Below, one piece after another: positions 25,029 to 45,215 of a DNA stretch of 64,000 nucleotides (its first letter is position 1; every line of letters begins with the position of its first letter). The stretch spans positions 2,283,501-2,347,500 of the forward strand of contig JAJTWR010000314.1 in the NCBI GenBank assembly GCA_021613335.1, written 5' to 3'. The stretch is from Whitmania pigra (taxonomy: Eukaryota; Annelida; Clitellata; Hirudinida; Haemopidae). A program made the position numbers and the translations under genes. The notes beneath the pieces were generated by a model that was given only the letters and a program-made list of their open reading frames with translations, was not told where the DNA came from and did not search any database.

Positions 25029-25036
25029 ATATATAC

Positions 25037-26727
25037 AATAAGTAATAAAATGTACAATGGCTTAATGCTTTAATTTTTAATAAATCGCAAATATGAAAAC
25101 CTATGAGAGCGATGCTAAAATTTGACGCAAAATAACCAGAAGCCATTTATTATGAAATTCGTTTTTGTTTTAGCAGTGGCTTAGACACTCAAAATTTTGA
25201 GCCAGGTCAGTTCTTTCGGCTGGGTAGGCATCAAAACGGGTTTGAAAATTTACAAACGAATTTTCGCGCTGTTCTTAGTTATTGATAACACTTTCAAAAC
25301 TCAGTTCATGGGCAAGTTCTCTCTCTATAGAGAGTACTGCCAAGTTTGTAAGCTTTGGCTCGTTGCTGGTTGAAAGTAGTTTTTATGAGCATGAGTTTTG
25401 AGAAAAGAGTGCTCATGATTTTTGGGAGAAGATATTTCCAAATATTCGGATAAAAAAGGAAACGGAAATTGTACTACCATAACCAGAATTAAAGATGCAT
25501 CTGATCCCGTGATTGCAATTTCTCGTTCTCCCGTGAGCTGCTCCAGGGCAGTGACTATTTCCGATAAATTTTTCACAACATTTACAACGCTTGAGTTCCC
25601 GTAGCCCGTTTCCGCGGAGTATCTAAATACTTAGATCGGTCACCTGAATCAAAGCGATAAAAAGATGCAGACAAAACGAAAAGAACCGGTTCAGTGTGCC
25701 AAAAGCTCTAACATAGTGAACCGCCACACAACCAGCATGTACACAAGCCAGTTTGACACAAATAGAGCTTTTGGGCTGATTTCTGAAATGAGCTTTTGCA
25801 CACACGACCAAATGCCTGCTATAAAAGCAGTATTGCCAAATTTATGGATCCCATAAAATCTGGATAAATGTCCTCTGCTCTCCTCCGATTAAGCAGAAAA
25901 ACGACTCCTACCTTCACTTCATTTTCATCCATTTTTAAGTTTCGGAACATATCGCCCTTTTGAGATGCATCATCGACAGTTAAGCAAAAATACTTGCTTT
26001 TATTGATTGATGATTTTCTTTCTAACCTGCTCTGCCAAATTACTCACGAATTCATTTTGAAAATCTGGTGACTAATAACTAATGACATTAATTATCTGTT
26101 TACTTAACTATCACCAAATGTTCAGGAAGCACAAAGTCATACCTGGCCAACAAATGTACTAATGTGCAAAAAAAATCAGCTATATTCCTTGACCCATTCA
26201 TTACCATGAATCACCTTCTAGGTGTAGTGCATTCTTATTTATTAGCGCACTTTATGTACATAAAGAAATCTCAAGATCATGTTAATATATTGCCGCCATA
26301 CTGATTTTCGGTTATCTCGACGCATTTTGGCAAACCCCTAGGCCGGCGACTTAACCGTCTTCAACCGTACATACATTTACTATTTATTAAACATCTTTGG
26401 CCAAAAGAAATAAATGCATTTATTGGTGATTGCCACACTATTAAAGTAACTTTACAAAGTTACAATATTGTTGCGATTTTTACATCATTAAAGTAATGGT
26501 ACCACATTGCGCGTTTTAAAAATCACTTTTACACAAACAGGAAAAATTGCATGTTATATCCTTTCATGCGTTCTTGACGATAAAATGATAATTCAGAGCT
26601 TTAAGTTACGATACCACAAAGTCAAGTAACTTCGTCATCTGATTTTATCACCAGCAATTAATTGAGGAGACGAAAGTTTTAGCATGATTTATTTCTCTAA
26701 ACTTTTAAAAAATTATGCAAAAAAAAC
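25037..26727. other. Spacer with a possible further transposase scrap
   Basis: On the minus strand at about 25325-25620 a short frame reads LSEIVTALEQLTGEREIAIT, which resembles the L..(F/A)xxATxxLSGEKxxT segment of hAT transposases. No neighbouring domain supports it. The rest (25620-26700) shows no gene. The last bases lie downstream of the cullin stop at 26728. Confidence 0.3.
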
Positions 26728-29700
26728 TCAAGCCAGATAGTTGTACATGTCCGTTTTGCCTTTTACCCTAGATAAATACTCCTTATCTATGAGGCAATCA
26801 ATGACGTTCTTGATGAAAACCTGGGTTGGGACAAAATTCGACATTGACTCTTGGATTACCTCGTTCACGAGGTCACTGTGGGTTGATTTCTTCTTGGCTT
26901 TCATAATCCTTACGATGAGAGCTTGAAGGTAATACTTCCTCTCCTCCAAAACCGTTCTTGTTGTTATCTTTGTATCATGCTTGGCTTCCCTGAAAATTGG
27001 CATGAGTCTGATATTTACTCTTTTACTGACATATTTATAATTCAAGCTGAATGTAGACTCTTCAGTTACTTCCAGATTGGCTCCTTCCTTCAAATATTAT
27101 TATAATATATATAAATTTATATATATATATATATATATATAATTTATAATTAAGCACTTACACCACTTAATAGTATTTTTTGAGTTGAAAGAAATTGCAA
27201 ATGTTTTATGAGGTCCTTTGCATCGATTTCAGTTGACGATTTAATTTCATTAAATGTCGCCGATTCCACATTGTTAAATACGGACAAAATTATTGTAAAT
27301 ATCACTGAAGTCTGCAAGATGCATGTTTTACTCAAATAATTGAGCTTAATGTGGCATGAGCTCAACGCGTGATGCCAATGAAGTTTCCGACCGTTGTAAT
27401 TTGTACAATAAAATTTGTTGAATTCTGTCATTGCTAGTGACAACTCCTGAGGAATCACAGGTGATAACTTGCATGCTTGGATTGGCCATGATCCAGTCTA
27501 GAGATTCAACATTTAATATTCAAGTGAATTATGCACAATATTTTTACACTTTGCACAAACCTGCATAGAAGTAATATTGAATGACATTGGTAAAATGATG
27601 CTGTTGTTGAATTTTGATGTTAACTCTTTGCTCAGATGATAATCGGTGACCATTTTTACTAATGATCTCACAAATTGATATCCACATTCATGCTACAGAT
27701 TCACAAAAAGATGTCAATTATAAAAATATCATCAAAATAAAAAAGACTTACTTTCAGTTTATTAATCATCATTTCCTCTGCTTCCATAAATATTGAAGAT
27801 GATTGAAGCAGTCTGATGGCCAGAGCTTTGGAATATAGCTGTTGACAATTTGTAACAACTTCATAAATGTGCAATAACATAATAACTTATTATAAGTTTA
27901 ATAAGTTAAAAAAAAATGTTAGCCTTTTAATAATGTTTGTGGTTAAACTTTTAAACTTTTACTCTTCAGTTGTTAAGAAAATCATTTCAGTTAGCACTGC
28001 AGTTGTTTTAGAAAATGCATGCTATAAGCACATGAGGCCAACCTTATTAAAGACATCTTTATCATCAATGTACTTAAAAATGGTAACAATTCCAGTCAGT
28101 TTCTCTTCCAAGCCATCTTCATTGAGTTCTTTTGAACCATTATTCAACAATTGATCACAATGTTGAACCAGCTGCACAATCATAACATAACTTAATTAAC
28201 ATCCTAATAAATCTTTCATTTAATTAGTCACTCACAAGATCAGGCAATGTATAAATTTTTTTGTCACAGACTTGAAAAAATTGATTGAAAGCATTTTTGA
28301 AGACCTTTCAAAAAAAAGGGTATCTCACAATAATTCAAAATGAAATTTATGGAAAAAAAATTAAAAAAACCTTGTCGAAACAAGAAATGAAACTGCAAAT
28401 GAAACTCCTTTTAATCAACTTTAACTGCTTTCCACGAAAGTCAATAAGGGAGTCTATGATATGTTTCACCTATTCGAGGAATTAAACAATTTGAAATAAG
28501 ATTGTTTTAAGCACAAATACGAAGTTTGGAATGTATCGCATTTGCTTGATTAACCACTGACTGTTATTAAAATGTGAAGCATAGACAACACTAATCATGC
28601 ATTAGTGTTCACAAAGAAGCCAATCAACATACATTGTTTTCTTTGAAGCTAGTAAAGATATCCTCAGATATCCTATCCTTGATGAAGTCTTGGTAGATGT
28701 GTTGCATACGTGAGATTGCATCGCCAGAGAACTGGATCAATTGGAATAAATTGCTCAAGGCTACAAAACAATTTCAGCATTACCTTAGTTTGAATATTTT
28801 ATACTAGCAGAACCTGCGCAGTTCGACGCACGAGGTGCCTTAGTAAATTGTAGATTATAATGTTGTGTTATAGACAAACAAGGCTACGTCAAACCGAATT
28901 GGAATCTGTTTAAATTATTATTATTTAATTATATTATAAGAGCCACATCATTGCAAAATTTTTAAATACATATTTTCAAACTCACCTTCCTCGTTTTGAT
29001 TATCTAGCAATGTCCTGCAGTGGCCGATAATGGAGTCAAGATGGTCAATTACAAGTGTCTGCCTGGTATCATGAAGTATTTCATCATAGGAGTTCGGCAT
29101 GATTAGCTTTGTTCTTGACTTCTGTTTTTCCAACAGATGAAGGCACTGCAAGATGAAAATGCTTTAATAGATAAGCTTACTAATCTTAATATCTGAATGA
29201 AATAATTATATTTGTTCAAGTCATACAGGCATAATAAACTTCTGGTAATAAACATGTAGCTTAATAATGCTCAGGAAGCTAATGAAGGAATATGCCCTGT
29301 GACTCCCTAACAAAATGAAAGTTTTTCAGTGATCCACAAAGGTTTGGGAGATGTTTGCTTGGTCCCTTGAAGTTTGTTGAGCTTAGAGTGGATAAAGATG
29401 AACAAGAGGATCGCCTTAAGAATATGTGTGGTGAATAGGGTCACATAATGCAGGGGCATGCAGGGTTTGAGATATGGGAAGCTTAGTGTTGCTAAGAGAA
29501 GAGATGTGGTTTTGGTTGCAAAGATAATGGTACACTCATTTACAAATGACATTAAATGCGCCTTAGCATTTGAAGCAATGTTGCATACGGCGAGTGCAAG
29601 CAGCCGCTTTGAAGAAATTCAACACTCACTTTGCAATATATGACTTCGACATGTGAAAGGTCACCACAAGTCTTTCATCACCAGCCACTTAATGAGTAAA

Positions 29701-31911
29701 ACAGTAAAGTTGCTTTAAATTAACAGACGGGGAGATCCAACTGATCAATTGCTGTGGCACACTCCTCAAGAACTTCAGGAGTATGGGCTGAAATGCTCGA
29801 TGAAAGTAGCGCTCCTCTGATAATCCCCTGTCTGCAGGCTCCGCAGTAGGAGTTTCTAAGTTCTACAGAAGAAACAAATGCCTACCATTTTCACATGTCC
29901 TTGGGCCTCCATAATGTCCTTGAATTCGAGAGGTTTCAGGCTGAAGTTCTTCACATGCTGGAGGTATATTTTTTTGAGGTGTGACTCCAAGATCTGAAAC
30001 AATTTTTTCCATTTAAGATAGAAAGCATGAGTCACAATTCATTACTGTAGCGAACAATAAGACATTGTTAATGTTTTGAAAGGTACTACGCTTCAATACT
30101 AGAAAGCCTCCAAACATATTTTGTAGATTAACCTTCAAGTAAAAGTACAAAAAATATTTGACTTTTTAACACTGCTGGGGTACAATTACAATTGACAATT
30201 TACTTATTACCCAATAACCAATATTGTAACTAAATGTGAAGATCAGTACTAAATTATCATCAGTTTCATATGTAACATATAAGTGAATGATTGGCTGCAT
30301 TACCAATGCTCAAATCCACTAGCTTTGACATCAAATGCAACAATCTTCAAAGTCTGCTTAAACTGCATGTGATAATTTTGTACAAATTACTATGTAACAC
30401 TTTATGGTATAAGTAAAGAAGTAGGAGTATTTACAGACTTATTTTACTTTTTTTGCTGTAAGTAAAAGTAATTCAGTTATATTTAAGTTGAATTTTACTT
30501 CATTGCCAAGAAACACTGAACAAAAAATCATAAAAAAATTTTAGATATGCAAACATAAAGCTATGAGCATATCACTGATGTTTAAATGTTTTGCTGAGTA
30601 ATAATGAAATCATACTTAACTAGTAATACTCATAATTATTAAAAAATATTAATTATGGAATACTTCATCTTACATTCAGTTTCTTCAACGTCAGTTTCTC
30701 TGCTTCCACAGATGGGGGTAGAGAGCTAAATATTCTTTCTGCCAAATTTGTTCCATAAATCTATTTTCATAATTCATAATTAAAATCAGTTAAGTTCCAT
30801 AAAATATTATTTTAACATTTAACAAATACCTCATTAAACAAAGTTTTATTATCGACATATTGGTATAGGTTACATGCAACATCCATTTCCTCCTCAAATG
30901 CATCTCGATTGATCAACTCCTTTGTCGCACTTTTCAGCAATTGATCGCAATAATTAGCCAACTGCAATTATTTGATAAATATTTACGTAAAACAAGTTAC
31001 ATTTTAACATTATAATAACAGTGATAATAATAATAAAAATGTTTAACTCACTATAATTGGGGCCAGTGTAATGCTCCCACTTTCCAAGGGTCTTGTTGAA
31101 ATAGTTTTTTTGGAGAACAAATTTGTTTTTGTCCACATTTTTATGGCCATCTTAAAATGCATAGCTTATTTAACTTATTATTTGTTACAAATATTGACTA
31201 ATAATATATGCTTTGCAATTATTACACTGTTGATATGATATTTGTTAAGGAATAAACAAAAATTTGTAACTTTGTCTTACAGCATAAATACTCAGTTTTT
31301 TGTTCTCAGGAGCATTGTCCTCCTGGTGCCAATTTGATTTCTTCAGCCTCAAACTCTCGAGATAATTTAAGTCCAAATACCTTACAAATAAAATTATCAA
31401 TCACAGTAAATCTTCAATTATCTGAATTTTATTATTCTCATAGCAACTGCTTACGCGAAAATGTCCTTAAATTGTTTTGCAACTGTGTCGTAGCTGTTCC
31501 AAATTTCAAGACACTTCTCAATGTTGTCATTTTCACTGACGATTTTCTGAGAAATAGTTGTATAATTACATTTATTAACATATTTATGGTTCAAATCACG
31601 GATGGTTATAAACCTGATGGCATTCCTCAACGAACTCTTCACAAAATACTTCTACCATTTCATAGAGAGCCTTGGCATCCGTCAAACATATTTTATAGAT
31701 TAAGCTGCAAGTAAAAATATTGTTCAATTAACATCTGTTTTCAACGTAATTGTGAAAGTTTATATGATTCCGTTATTATTTATTAAACTATCGCTTACTT
31801 CTTGTATATCTTCACGGATTTCATATACTTTTCTCCCTGTGCAACACGCTTTATCCATTTCTTTAGCGTTTCTATTTCATCGTTTAAGTTTGTGATACAC
31901 TGGTGGCCCAT
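26728..31911 (-). CDS. Divergent CUL2-like cullin with exon 12-13 set followed by a full exon 7-19 set
   Basis: The start ATG (31909-31911) opens MGHQCITNLNDEIETLKKWI. Exons, numbered after CUL2, are 31799-31911 (1), 31614-31704 (2), 31455-31546 (3), about 31283-31345 (4), about 31055-31151 (5-like, MAIKMWTKT; its end recalls exon 11), 30830-30961 (12) and 30674-30760 (13). Then come about 29888-29997 (7), 28986-29145 (8, 160 nt as in CUL2), about 28642-28766 (9), 28370-28468 (10), 28237-28310 (11), 28042-28170 (12), 27755-27841 (13), 27559-27693 (14), 27163-27497 (15-17 fused) and 26728-27090 (18-19 fused, ending MYNYLA). All boundaries I checked keep frame and no internal stop was found. 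The neddylation motif reads LIVRIMKAKKKSTH. The likely role is an altered cullin-RING scaffold. Two adjacent genes, one lacking a 3' half and one lacking a 5' half, is the alternative. Confidence 0.7.
29449..29645. repeat. Dispersed repeat shared with 40.2 kb
   Basis: In an intron of the 26.7 kb cullin. GTTGCTAAGAGAAGAGAT, a following ...TTTGGTTG... and CAAATGACAT...GCATTTGA recur in the same order at about 40190-40300. The family is unknown. No terminal repeats or coding motif were recognised. Confidence 0.5.
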
Positions 31912-32737
31912 AATTCCTTTAAGTCTCTCAACGCGCTTTAGCTTATTTACGATTGTTTTAAAGACAACACATATGTTCACAAACACAGCAAATACCAAAG
32001 ATCTTAGGTTTAAGTTTTTATAAATTAAATTGATATGTTTATATTGACCTATTTCTACATATTTTGGTAAAAAGTAAATGTTGATTTAGTAACACTTTAA
32101 ATTACAATTATGCATAAAAGAGTAATCAATCCAGCATATCAATTAACTTAATCTGTAAAATATAACATAACATAACATTTTATTTATATTGAATGGTTTA
32201 AGAAAATTCTAATCAATCAAAATTAACATCGACTTAAGATCGAAACCTGAACGCGCCTTTGGGCAAAGATTCACCAACCATAGATTTTTTGGTTAACTCA
32301 TTAACAACTTTCTAAAATTCAACTTTACCATAATTCTATAAACCGACACACGAAACCCATTAAGACAGCCTTTAACATTAATAGTAACTATAGCGCCAAT
32401 TCGTAAGGGTTGAAATGTAAAAAACAGCAATACTAAGATCGAAGTTTTTAGAACTTGTTCAGGTCAACAATTATAAAATACTCTCGCTACGATTCGTTGA
32501 TATTGTTGCCCACATTATATTGCTACCTCGATAAACGTTGTCGTTCCAAATTCGGATTAATTTGGATATGAAAAGCATTTATTTATAGATAATAACAAAC
32601 GCGTGGCGACTCAGTTTGCTCGCTGAGGCGTGATTTGTCCGTGTTCAGATTCTGGACAGCTTGCTGAAGGACCACACAAAGAATGATAAATGGGGATGAA
32701 ATAAGGAAGGCAGGAGCGAGTGTCAGAGAAGCTGGGA
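31912..32737. other. Spacer between the divergent cullin and CUL2, with a possible poly(A) signal
   Basis: About 0.8 kb with no exon or transposon recognised. On the minus strand AATAAA occurs at 32578-32583, about 155 nt past the CUL2 stop, and is a plausible polyadenylation signal for CUL2. The promoter of the divergent cullin should lie in the low-coordinate half, but no motif stands out. Confidence 0.4.
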
Positions 32738-39130
<6,393 letters not shown>

Positions 39131-41632
39131 CGCGAGTCAAACAATTCTTGGTCGACGCCTAAGGTACGTCTCTCGGATATTTCGCTAGTGTAAAGCTATT
39201 AAATAAATTTAATTAGACTTAGAATACAATTGACATTGTAAGGCGGAGAGTTTACTAAAACGTATCAGAAAATGAGAATAAAAGTAAGCGTCATACCAGG
39301 AGTTACAATCACAAAATGTGTTATTTACAATAGCTGTCTATTTTGATCAACAAACTAAAAATTATTGTATTTAATCGTACTTTTGAGGTAAGATCAAAAC
39401 ACAGACCTCAGATACCAAAAACGTAATTCATAAAAATAAAAGTTTGCTAATAAAACTGATTTTTAAATTAGCAATACACCTGCTATCATTCAAATGTTCG
39501 TTGAATGAGATTATGAGCTCAACAAAAAGCATAGCAATATACGCCGTACATGTGCAAGACCATAAAATGAAAAAAGAGATAGTTATAGTTGCAATACCAA
39601 TATAAGTTTCTCATAGTCGAACTTGTTTCTATTTTTGTAAAAAAACTTTCTGTCTAATTTGCCTGGAAAATATCTCTTGTGAGATAATAATAATGTAACA
39701 GAGAGAACACTTCGAAGTACTCTATTTCTATCTTGAGACAATTTTGTGATTGGCGCTAGCTTTAATCACGAATTGTGCGACATTAAAAAACATTAATTAC
39801 AAAGTGAAACACATTTCTTCAGAGATTTATTTAACTGGGAGTGATGATTCCGCTAAGTAATCATTGTCAATTTAGATATTTTACTTGTTGGTCTTTCGCT
39901 AAGACAATAAGGTCCTAATGGAAGTGGTGGAAAATACCAAAGCGGCGGTGGCCAAAGAGGATAGGATCGAAGCGAGCACTGTGCTGAGAAATACTCTGAG
40001 CTAGCGAAAGATCTGGAGGAGAGCAGGTTTCGGGATACCCCCGTAGAAGTTGGGGCGAGAGGTTTAGTTGGTCAGTCTGCCAAATGATACGTTCCTCACT
40101 CAAAAACAGGTTTATCGAGCCTGGAAAGAACGAAGGCTATTATAAAAATGTCGGAGGCAGCAAATGTATGTGTTGGAATTGTCAACTCTGAATTGAGAGG
40201 CCGTAAGCGTTGCTAAGAGAAGAGATCGCGTTTGGTTGTTGAGATGACGGCGCTCGCATCCGCAAATGACATAACGCGAAAAAGCATTTGACGCAATATA
40301 TTACTAAAAAGAAACGACGCAACGTGAAAATCGCATACATTTTATATGCACAATAAATCAAAATAAGTGTGCAATGCCTTGTCAACAAATCAAATAAGAG
40401 TGTACAACAATGCGATGCCCTACCAAGCAATTTTAGCTAAATTATGAAACCTAGACATTAAAGCCGAGTTAATTTATAACATTTGCAAATGTTAATACAA
40501 ATTTTTTTAAATGTAACAAAAATAGTAAAGATCGACGCTAGTAGACGAATGTAATGGAAAATGATACAAAATGATCCTGAGGACAATGGAATGCTTATAT
40601 CAGGAATTTCTTCAGTAGAATGAGAAACTAAGTGGAAATTCTTGCACTTTGAAAAAGGCAAAATATGATTATAGCTGATCGAAAAATATATGCATATAAT
40701 ATTAATAAATCACAGACAAGAAATTGTCTGAGTCCTGCTGACTATCACAACCATGAAAAATTATCAACATTTGCCTGAAAAAGTGGAAATTAATTCAAGT
40801 AGAAATATAGAATTTCAATGGAGAAGCGATTGATCAGTGGTTAATAACATAAAGTCAAGAATCTGTAAAATGAGAGAATTGCTGAAGAAAACAGTCGATG
40901 GCATAAAGCGAGATAAACTCGGGTGAGCATGAAATTGCAAGATCATAAGTCGCACATGTGTGTATCACATAATTTAAACATTATTTCATGATATATTTGA
41001 TTGATGTTTAGCAATTTGCAACAAATGTTCCCATGTTTCAAATAACAAACATTTAATAACCATTAGAAAACGGCAATCTGGAGGCACTAGATAACATGAA
41101 TCTCACAATATCACTGCATCACAAATGCACAGAAAATTAAAATATTAAAATGTATCAACTACAATATCAGATCACAATACCCACAATAATGCCAAATTAT
41201 TTCTTTAATGAACAAAGAAAACAAACAAAATGAGGAAATTCTCATGAAAATAAAGTAAAAAATTCTACAACTCATGACCAGGAAGTATTTGAGCATTTTC
41301 ATGCACTTTGAGCAAATGATTGGCATGGTCGGTGCCAATAGAACGTCTCATCGCCACCCACAGTCAACGATGTCATTCAAAGGTAACTTTTGATTGAGTT
41401 TAACAAAGTTAAAAATTGACAAGAATAACAGTAGTAATATTGATAATAATGAGAATAAAATAATATCATTATCAATAACGTCAAAAAAATCTGGCAAGAG
41501 CCTTATTTCAAATTTATGGCATGTGGTGATTTGGAAATCAATGATATTAAGCAAAGTTGTTCCATCAAGAGTAACATTGTACTTAATAAATAATTCAAGC
41601 CTGACATCAACATAGGCATTGACACATCAGAT
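39131..41632. other. Intergenic region between CUL2 and ROGDI
   Basis: About 2.5 kb upstream of CUL2 and downstream of ROGDI. The CUL2 promoter should lie in the first few hundred bases. No TATA box stands out. A copy of the dispersed repeat seen at 29.45 kb lies at about 40185-40300. The remaining DNA is AT-rich with no supported reading frame. Confidence 0.5.
40185..40305. repeat. Second copy of the dispersed repeat from 29.45 kb
   Basis: Shares GTTGCTAAGAGAAGAGAT, TTTGGTTGTTGAGATGACGG, CGCAAATGACATAACGCG and GCATTTGACGCAAT in the same order as the 29.45 kb copy, with substitutions. Confidence 0.5.
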
Positions 41633-41926
41633 CTAAATGTAGGTCTTAAAGACCTGTTCTCTTTTCCCACTGGAAGACTGGTGTCTATTTTTGGCAATCG
41701 GGCTTTCGAAGATGTCGTCATCCAATTCCTCGTTGTCAGTGGTCATCGACTCAAGTCTCTTGAGGTTCAGCAGTTCGGGATCCAATTTGAGGAAGTAAGC
41801 AAACTGGAAATAAAGATATGGATGTGCAATAAATGTGCAAAATAAGGATATTGATCTACTCACAAGAAAGAATTATATTGATATATAAAGAAAAAATTGT
41901 ATAATAAAGATCACAACGGCAACAAC

Positions 41927-42004
<78 letters not shown>

Positions 42005-44479
42005 AAGAGTTATTCTTAATGAAGCCATCCTTATTTCTATTGTTAGATTAAATTTAGTCTTAATAAGTCCAATAACAACACAATCATCATCACCTTATCT
42101 TTGAGCATCTGACAGAGGTTAAAAGCTCTGTTGATGATGAGCATAAAGTCGTTCAAGCGAGGCACGGTGGTCTCCATCTGAATGAATTATTATAATGGAT
42201 AACTGATAAACTAAATTGCATTTTCAATTTATAAAATATTGATTTTTGCTTCACAACTTAAACTCATATTTCATTACTCTTTTTCTTTAAGCTATTGATT
42301 TATAATACAAAACAATTGTGTGACTTTTGAGCTATTACAAGAGAATGGTAACAATATAAGATTGTCAAATGATGTCAGGAAAACATTATAAACATGATGA
42401 ATGCATATCAGCATAGCTGTCAGCACATATTGAACTCATGTATTGACACTTGACATTTAATGAGAATTCACGATTTTGAGCCAAGCCTATCAGTACACTT
42501 ACAAACACTTTGCTTGTGCAAACGGGCTTTCCCTTTTGATTGGTCAGCAGTTGATAGATGGAGCAGATGACTTGAGGAGATTGGATAGAAAAACTCAGAT
42601 TGAAGTCAGAAGGAAGGGGCGGGCTTAACCTGACCTAGAAATTAAATTGGTTTTGGGTCATTTGAGTAAACACAAATCAGGCCATTAGCATAAAACATAT
42701 ATGCTAAGCAATTGCTTATTGAACAATATCTGATTGGATGAATAGTCGACCAATTAATGAGGTTATAAAAAAAAACATTTATTTACATCTTTGGAGAGGA
42801 AGCTGTTGCTGTACAAAGCACTTTTGCTAGGCACCACCAGAACGTCCTTGCCCTTTCTCAGGAAGACAATCAAATCCTCCAATTCCTTTTGAAATATCAT
42901 AACAGATAAACATTAATTAATAATTTATGATAATTCAAACACTGCCCTATTTGAAAACAATGGTAAAAATACAATTTAATGAAGACTTATTTATTTGCAC
43001 CAGTGCATTCTGGACACTTACAAAAGGAAACTCACATTAACAAGTTGGTGGGCTGTTTCATGATTGGGCAACTCCAATGCAGTTTCAGCCAATTGGAGAG
43101 CTTCATTGAGATGATTTGTTGCTTCTTGAAGCTATAAATGGCAATAAGTAAACCAGTTTAAATCTTTCTAATTTATAAATATGGAGTTTTAGAAACGTAA
43201 TGAATAAATTAATTAATTATTATAATCATCCCACCTGAGCCAGTTTAGTAGGATAACTGTGGTCCATCCTTGAATGATAGCCAATCATCTGATTGCCCTG
43301 GCTAAGTATTTTAATGCTGAGATCCTGATAAAGTGATAAATTATACTATTAATATCAGTGGTACAATCATCTTTACTTTTTGGCTTTATGCTGTTGTTAT
43401 AAAAGACTATTATCATCTACAACATACCAGCCATTTTCGGTTATTATTGTGCAATTAAACTCTAAAAATGACTAAACATTATCTATGGACATTATCTATC
43501 ACTTAATGAACATGTGAGACGTAATCATCGCAAAACCTGACCGCATCTGTTATGAAGGGTCCTTCTAGAGATAAAATGCACTTGCTTCCACTGCAAAACA
43601 TTACAAAATAATGTCATATTGTTGCCATTTTCATGATTCAATGAGGACGATATTAACTGTACTTATAGAATATTAATACATCATTATGATTTGATCATTC
43701 CGACATAACTGAGATGCTTATACATGTCGCAAACATTGTTGATATTTTCCATGCAAGCAGAATTTTATTGAAGATTACACACAATAAGTGCTCATATCTT
43801 AAATCATGTTGTTAATGATGATGTTGTAAAAATGTAACAAAAAAAAAATAAAAATTAATAACTTTGTTCCATTCATGATGTACTTTTCTCCATTTGTCTT
43901 AGATTCTAAAAGCAAGTATAAATAATGTAATCTTATGAAGGGCCATTTTCGACACATTGTATCATCGTTATATCCAATCGTATCATGTGATCTGCCTGTC
44001 ATACAAATCCATGTAAAATGCACAAGATCTTACTTGGTTCCAACAAATCAATGGCCACCTGTTGATGTAATACATAATTTTCATAATAGATACCGATGCA
44101 CAAATATGTTTAGCAATTGTAGAAATAAATATGTTATTACACTTATTTATCATTAAATTATATTAAACCAGCAGTCATGCACAAAATGCACTCACACTGA
44201 GAATTGTTATCAACTCTTTGTATGTTCGATGGCTTTCTGAATTCAGCAACCATTTGTATTCCCTTGCCTGAATAAAATTTTGACACTATGTTAAATTTAA
44301 TGATTTGTTTTAAATCTTAGTCCTAATTCCAAAAATTAGCTATTAGTTTTAAAGTGTTTAGCTTTAGCGTTAAAATGCACCATAGCTTCACATTGTATAA
44401 TTCTTCAAGCAATGGCCATTTTTAAATGCAATAATCCTATATTCACCAGAACAATTTCTTCAGCGTTATCCCTCGACAT
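41633..44479 (-). CDS. ROGDI: Rogdi homologue (leucine-zipper-domain protein)
   Basis: ROGDI is the metazoan member of the Rav2/Rogdi family, a subunit of the DMXL/RAVE-type complex that promotes V-ATPase assembly (known for the family). Ten exons are recognised: 44447-44479 (MSRDNAEEIVL), about 44198-44267 (REYKWLLNSESHRTYKELIT, compare EFRWLLHDEVHAVLKQL), about 43857-43911, 43535-43590 (GSKCILSLEGPFITDAV), 43236-43325, 43033-43130, 42786-42887, 42503-42634 (LSPPLPSDFNLSFSIQSPQV, compare APALPSDLLVNVYINL), 42100-42180 (PRLNDFMLIINRAFNLCQML then KDK, compare [20 protein letters not shown] LKDK) and 41633-41804. The final exon adds about 56 residues rich in acidic and polar positions (DNEELDDDIFESPIAKNRHQ), longer than the short human tail. 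Exon ends in the first half are approximate. Confidence 0.85.
41930..42001. repeat. (AAT)n microsatellite in the last ROGDI intron
   Basis: About 24 uninterrupted AAT units. Similar shorter (AAT)n tracts occur at 13650-13682, 45520-45558 and 47549-47592, and an (ATT)n tract at 58984-59009. Confidence 0.9.
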
Positions 44480-45215
44480 ATTGACAATTTTGGAAAAAAT
44501 TATAAAATGAGAGGCAAACAAACGATCCCTAAAATTGGGAGCAAGAACTATCGAAGGAACGTTAAATGAAGACCTTGTAAACAAGAGTAAAAGTAGTTTG
44601 AAATTGTCGATCAACCAGGTAGGCTAAAAAAAAAGTTATGACAATAATATTTAGCATAAAAAAATCTATATTAATATAAATGTTACCCATACCCATACTT
44701 ATAATAGATACGATTTGAAGAGCGCAGGCGTGTATTGGTTCGGGCTTCATCCCATAAAATATCGATTAGTTGATCCATCTCTAACAACCCAAATTAAGTG
44801 GGGTTTGCTATTACGGTTATTATCAAGCCAAGTACATTTTTGAATCATGGCACAGGACGATTAGTATCCAGGGACGTACTCTTTGTAGAGCAAAGAAGCA
44901 AAGAAACCTTCCCAATTACAGATTTCTTCCCCCCTCGAGTAGCCGCTGATCCAGAGATTTCTAAAGAATTATAAATCTCCTACCTATTATTTAAATCTGA
45001 TGATTCGCAGAGGAGGGCATCTATTGGCGATCATCCCATAAATATCATGTCTGGATGACGCCAGACACTCATCCACTTGTCAGAAGCAAGCATATCGGCT
45101 ATTACCTGGTTATTTATTCGTTAGTTTTTTAGCTTAATCATCGTAACCTATTCATATCGCTTACCAAAGCCAAAAAATTCAACTCAACTAAAGTTGTCAA
45201 TGGGGTAAATTATCT
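44480..45215. other. Spacer between ROGDI and XPC
   Basis: About 0.7 kb holding the ROGDI promoter and the XPC 3' flank. CCAGGGACGTACTC at about 44868 recalls the end of the MITE at 22050, but no second end was found. A phrase of the type ATTGG(T/C)...CATCCCATAAA(A/T)ATC occurs twice (44735-44765 and 45018-45050). Confidence 0.4.
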
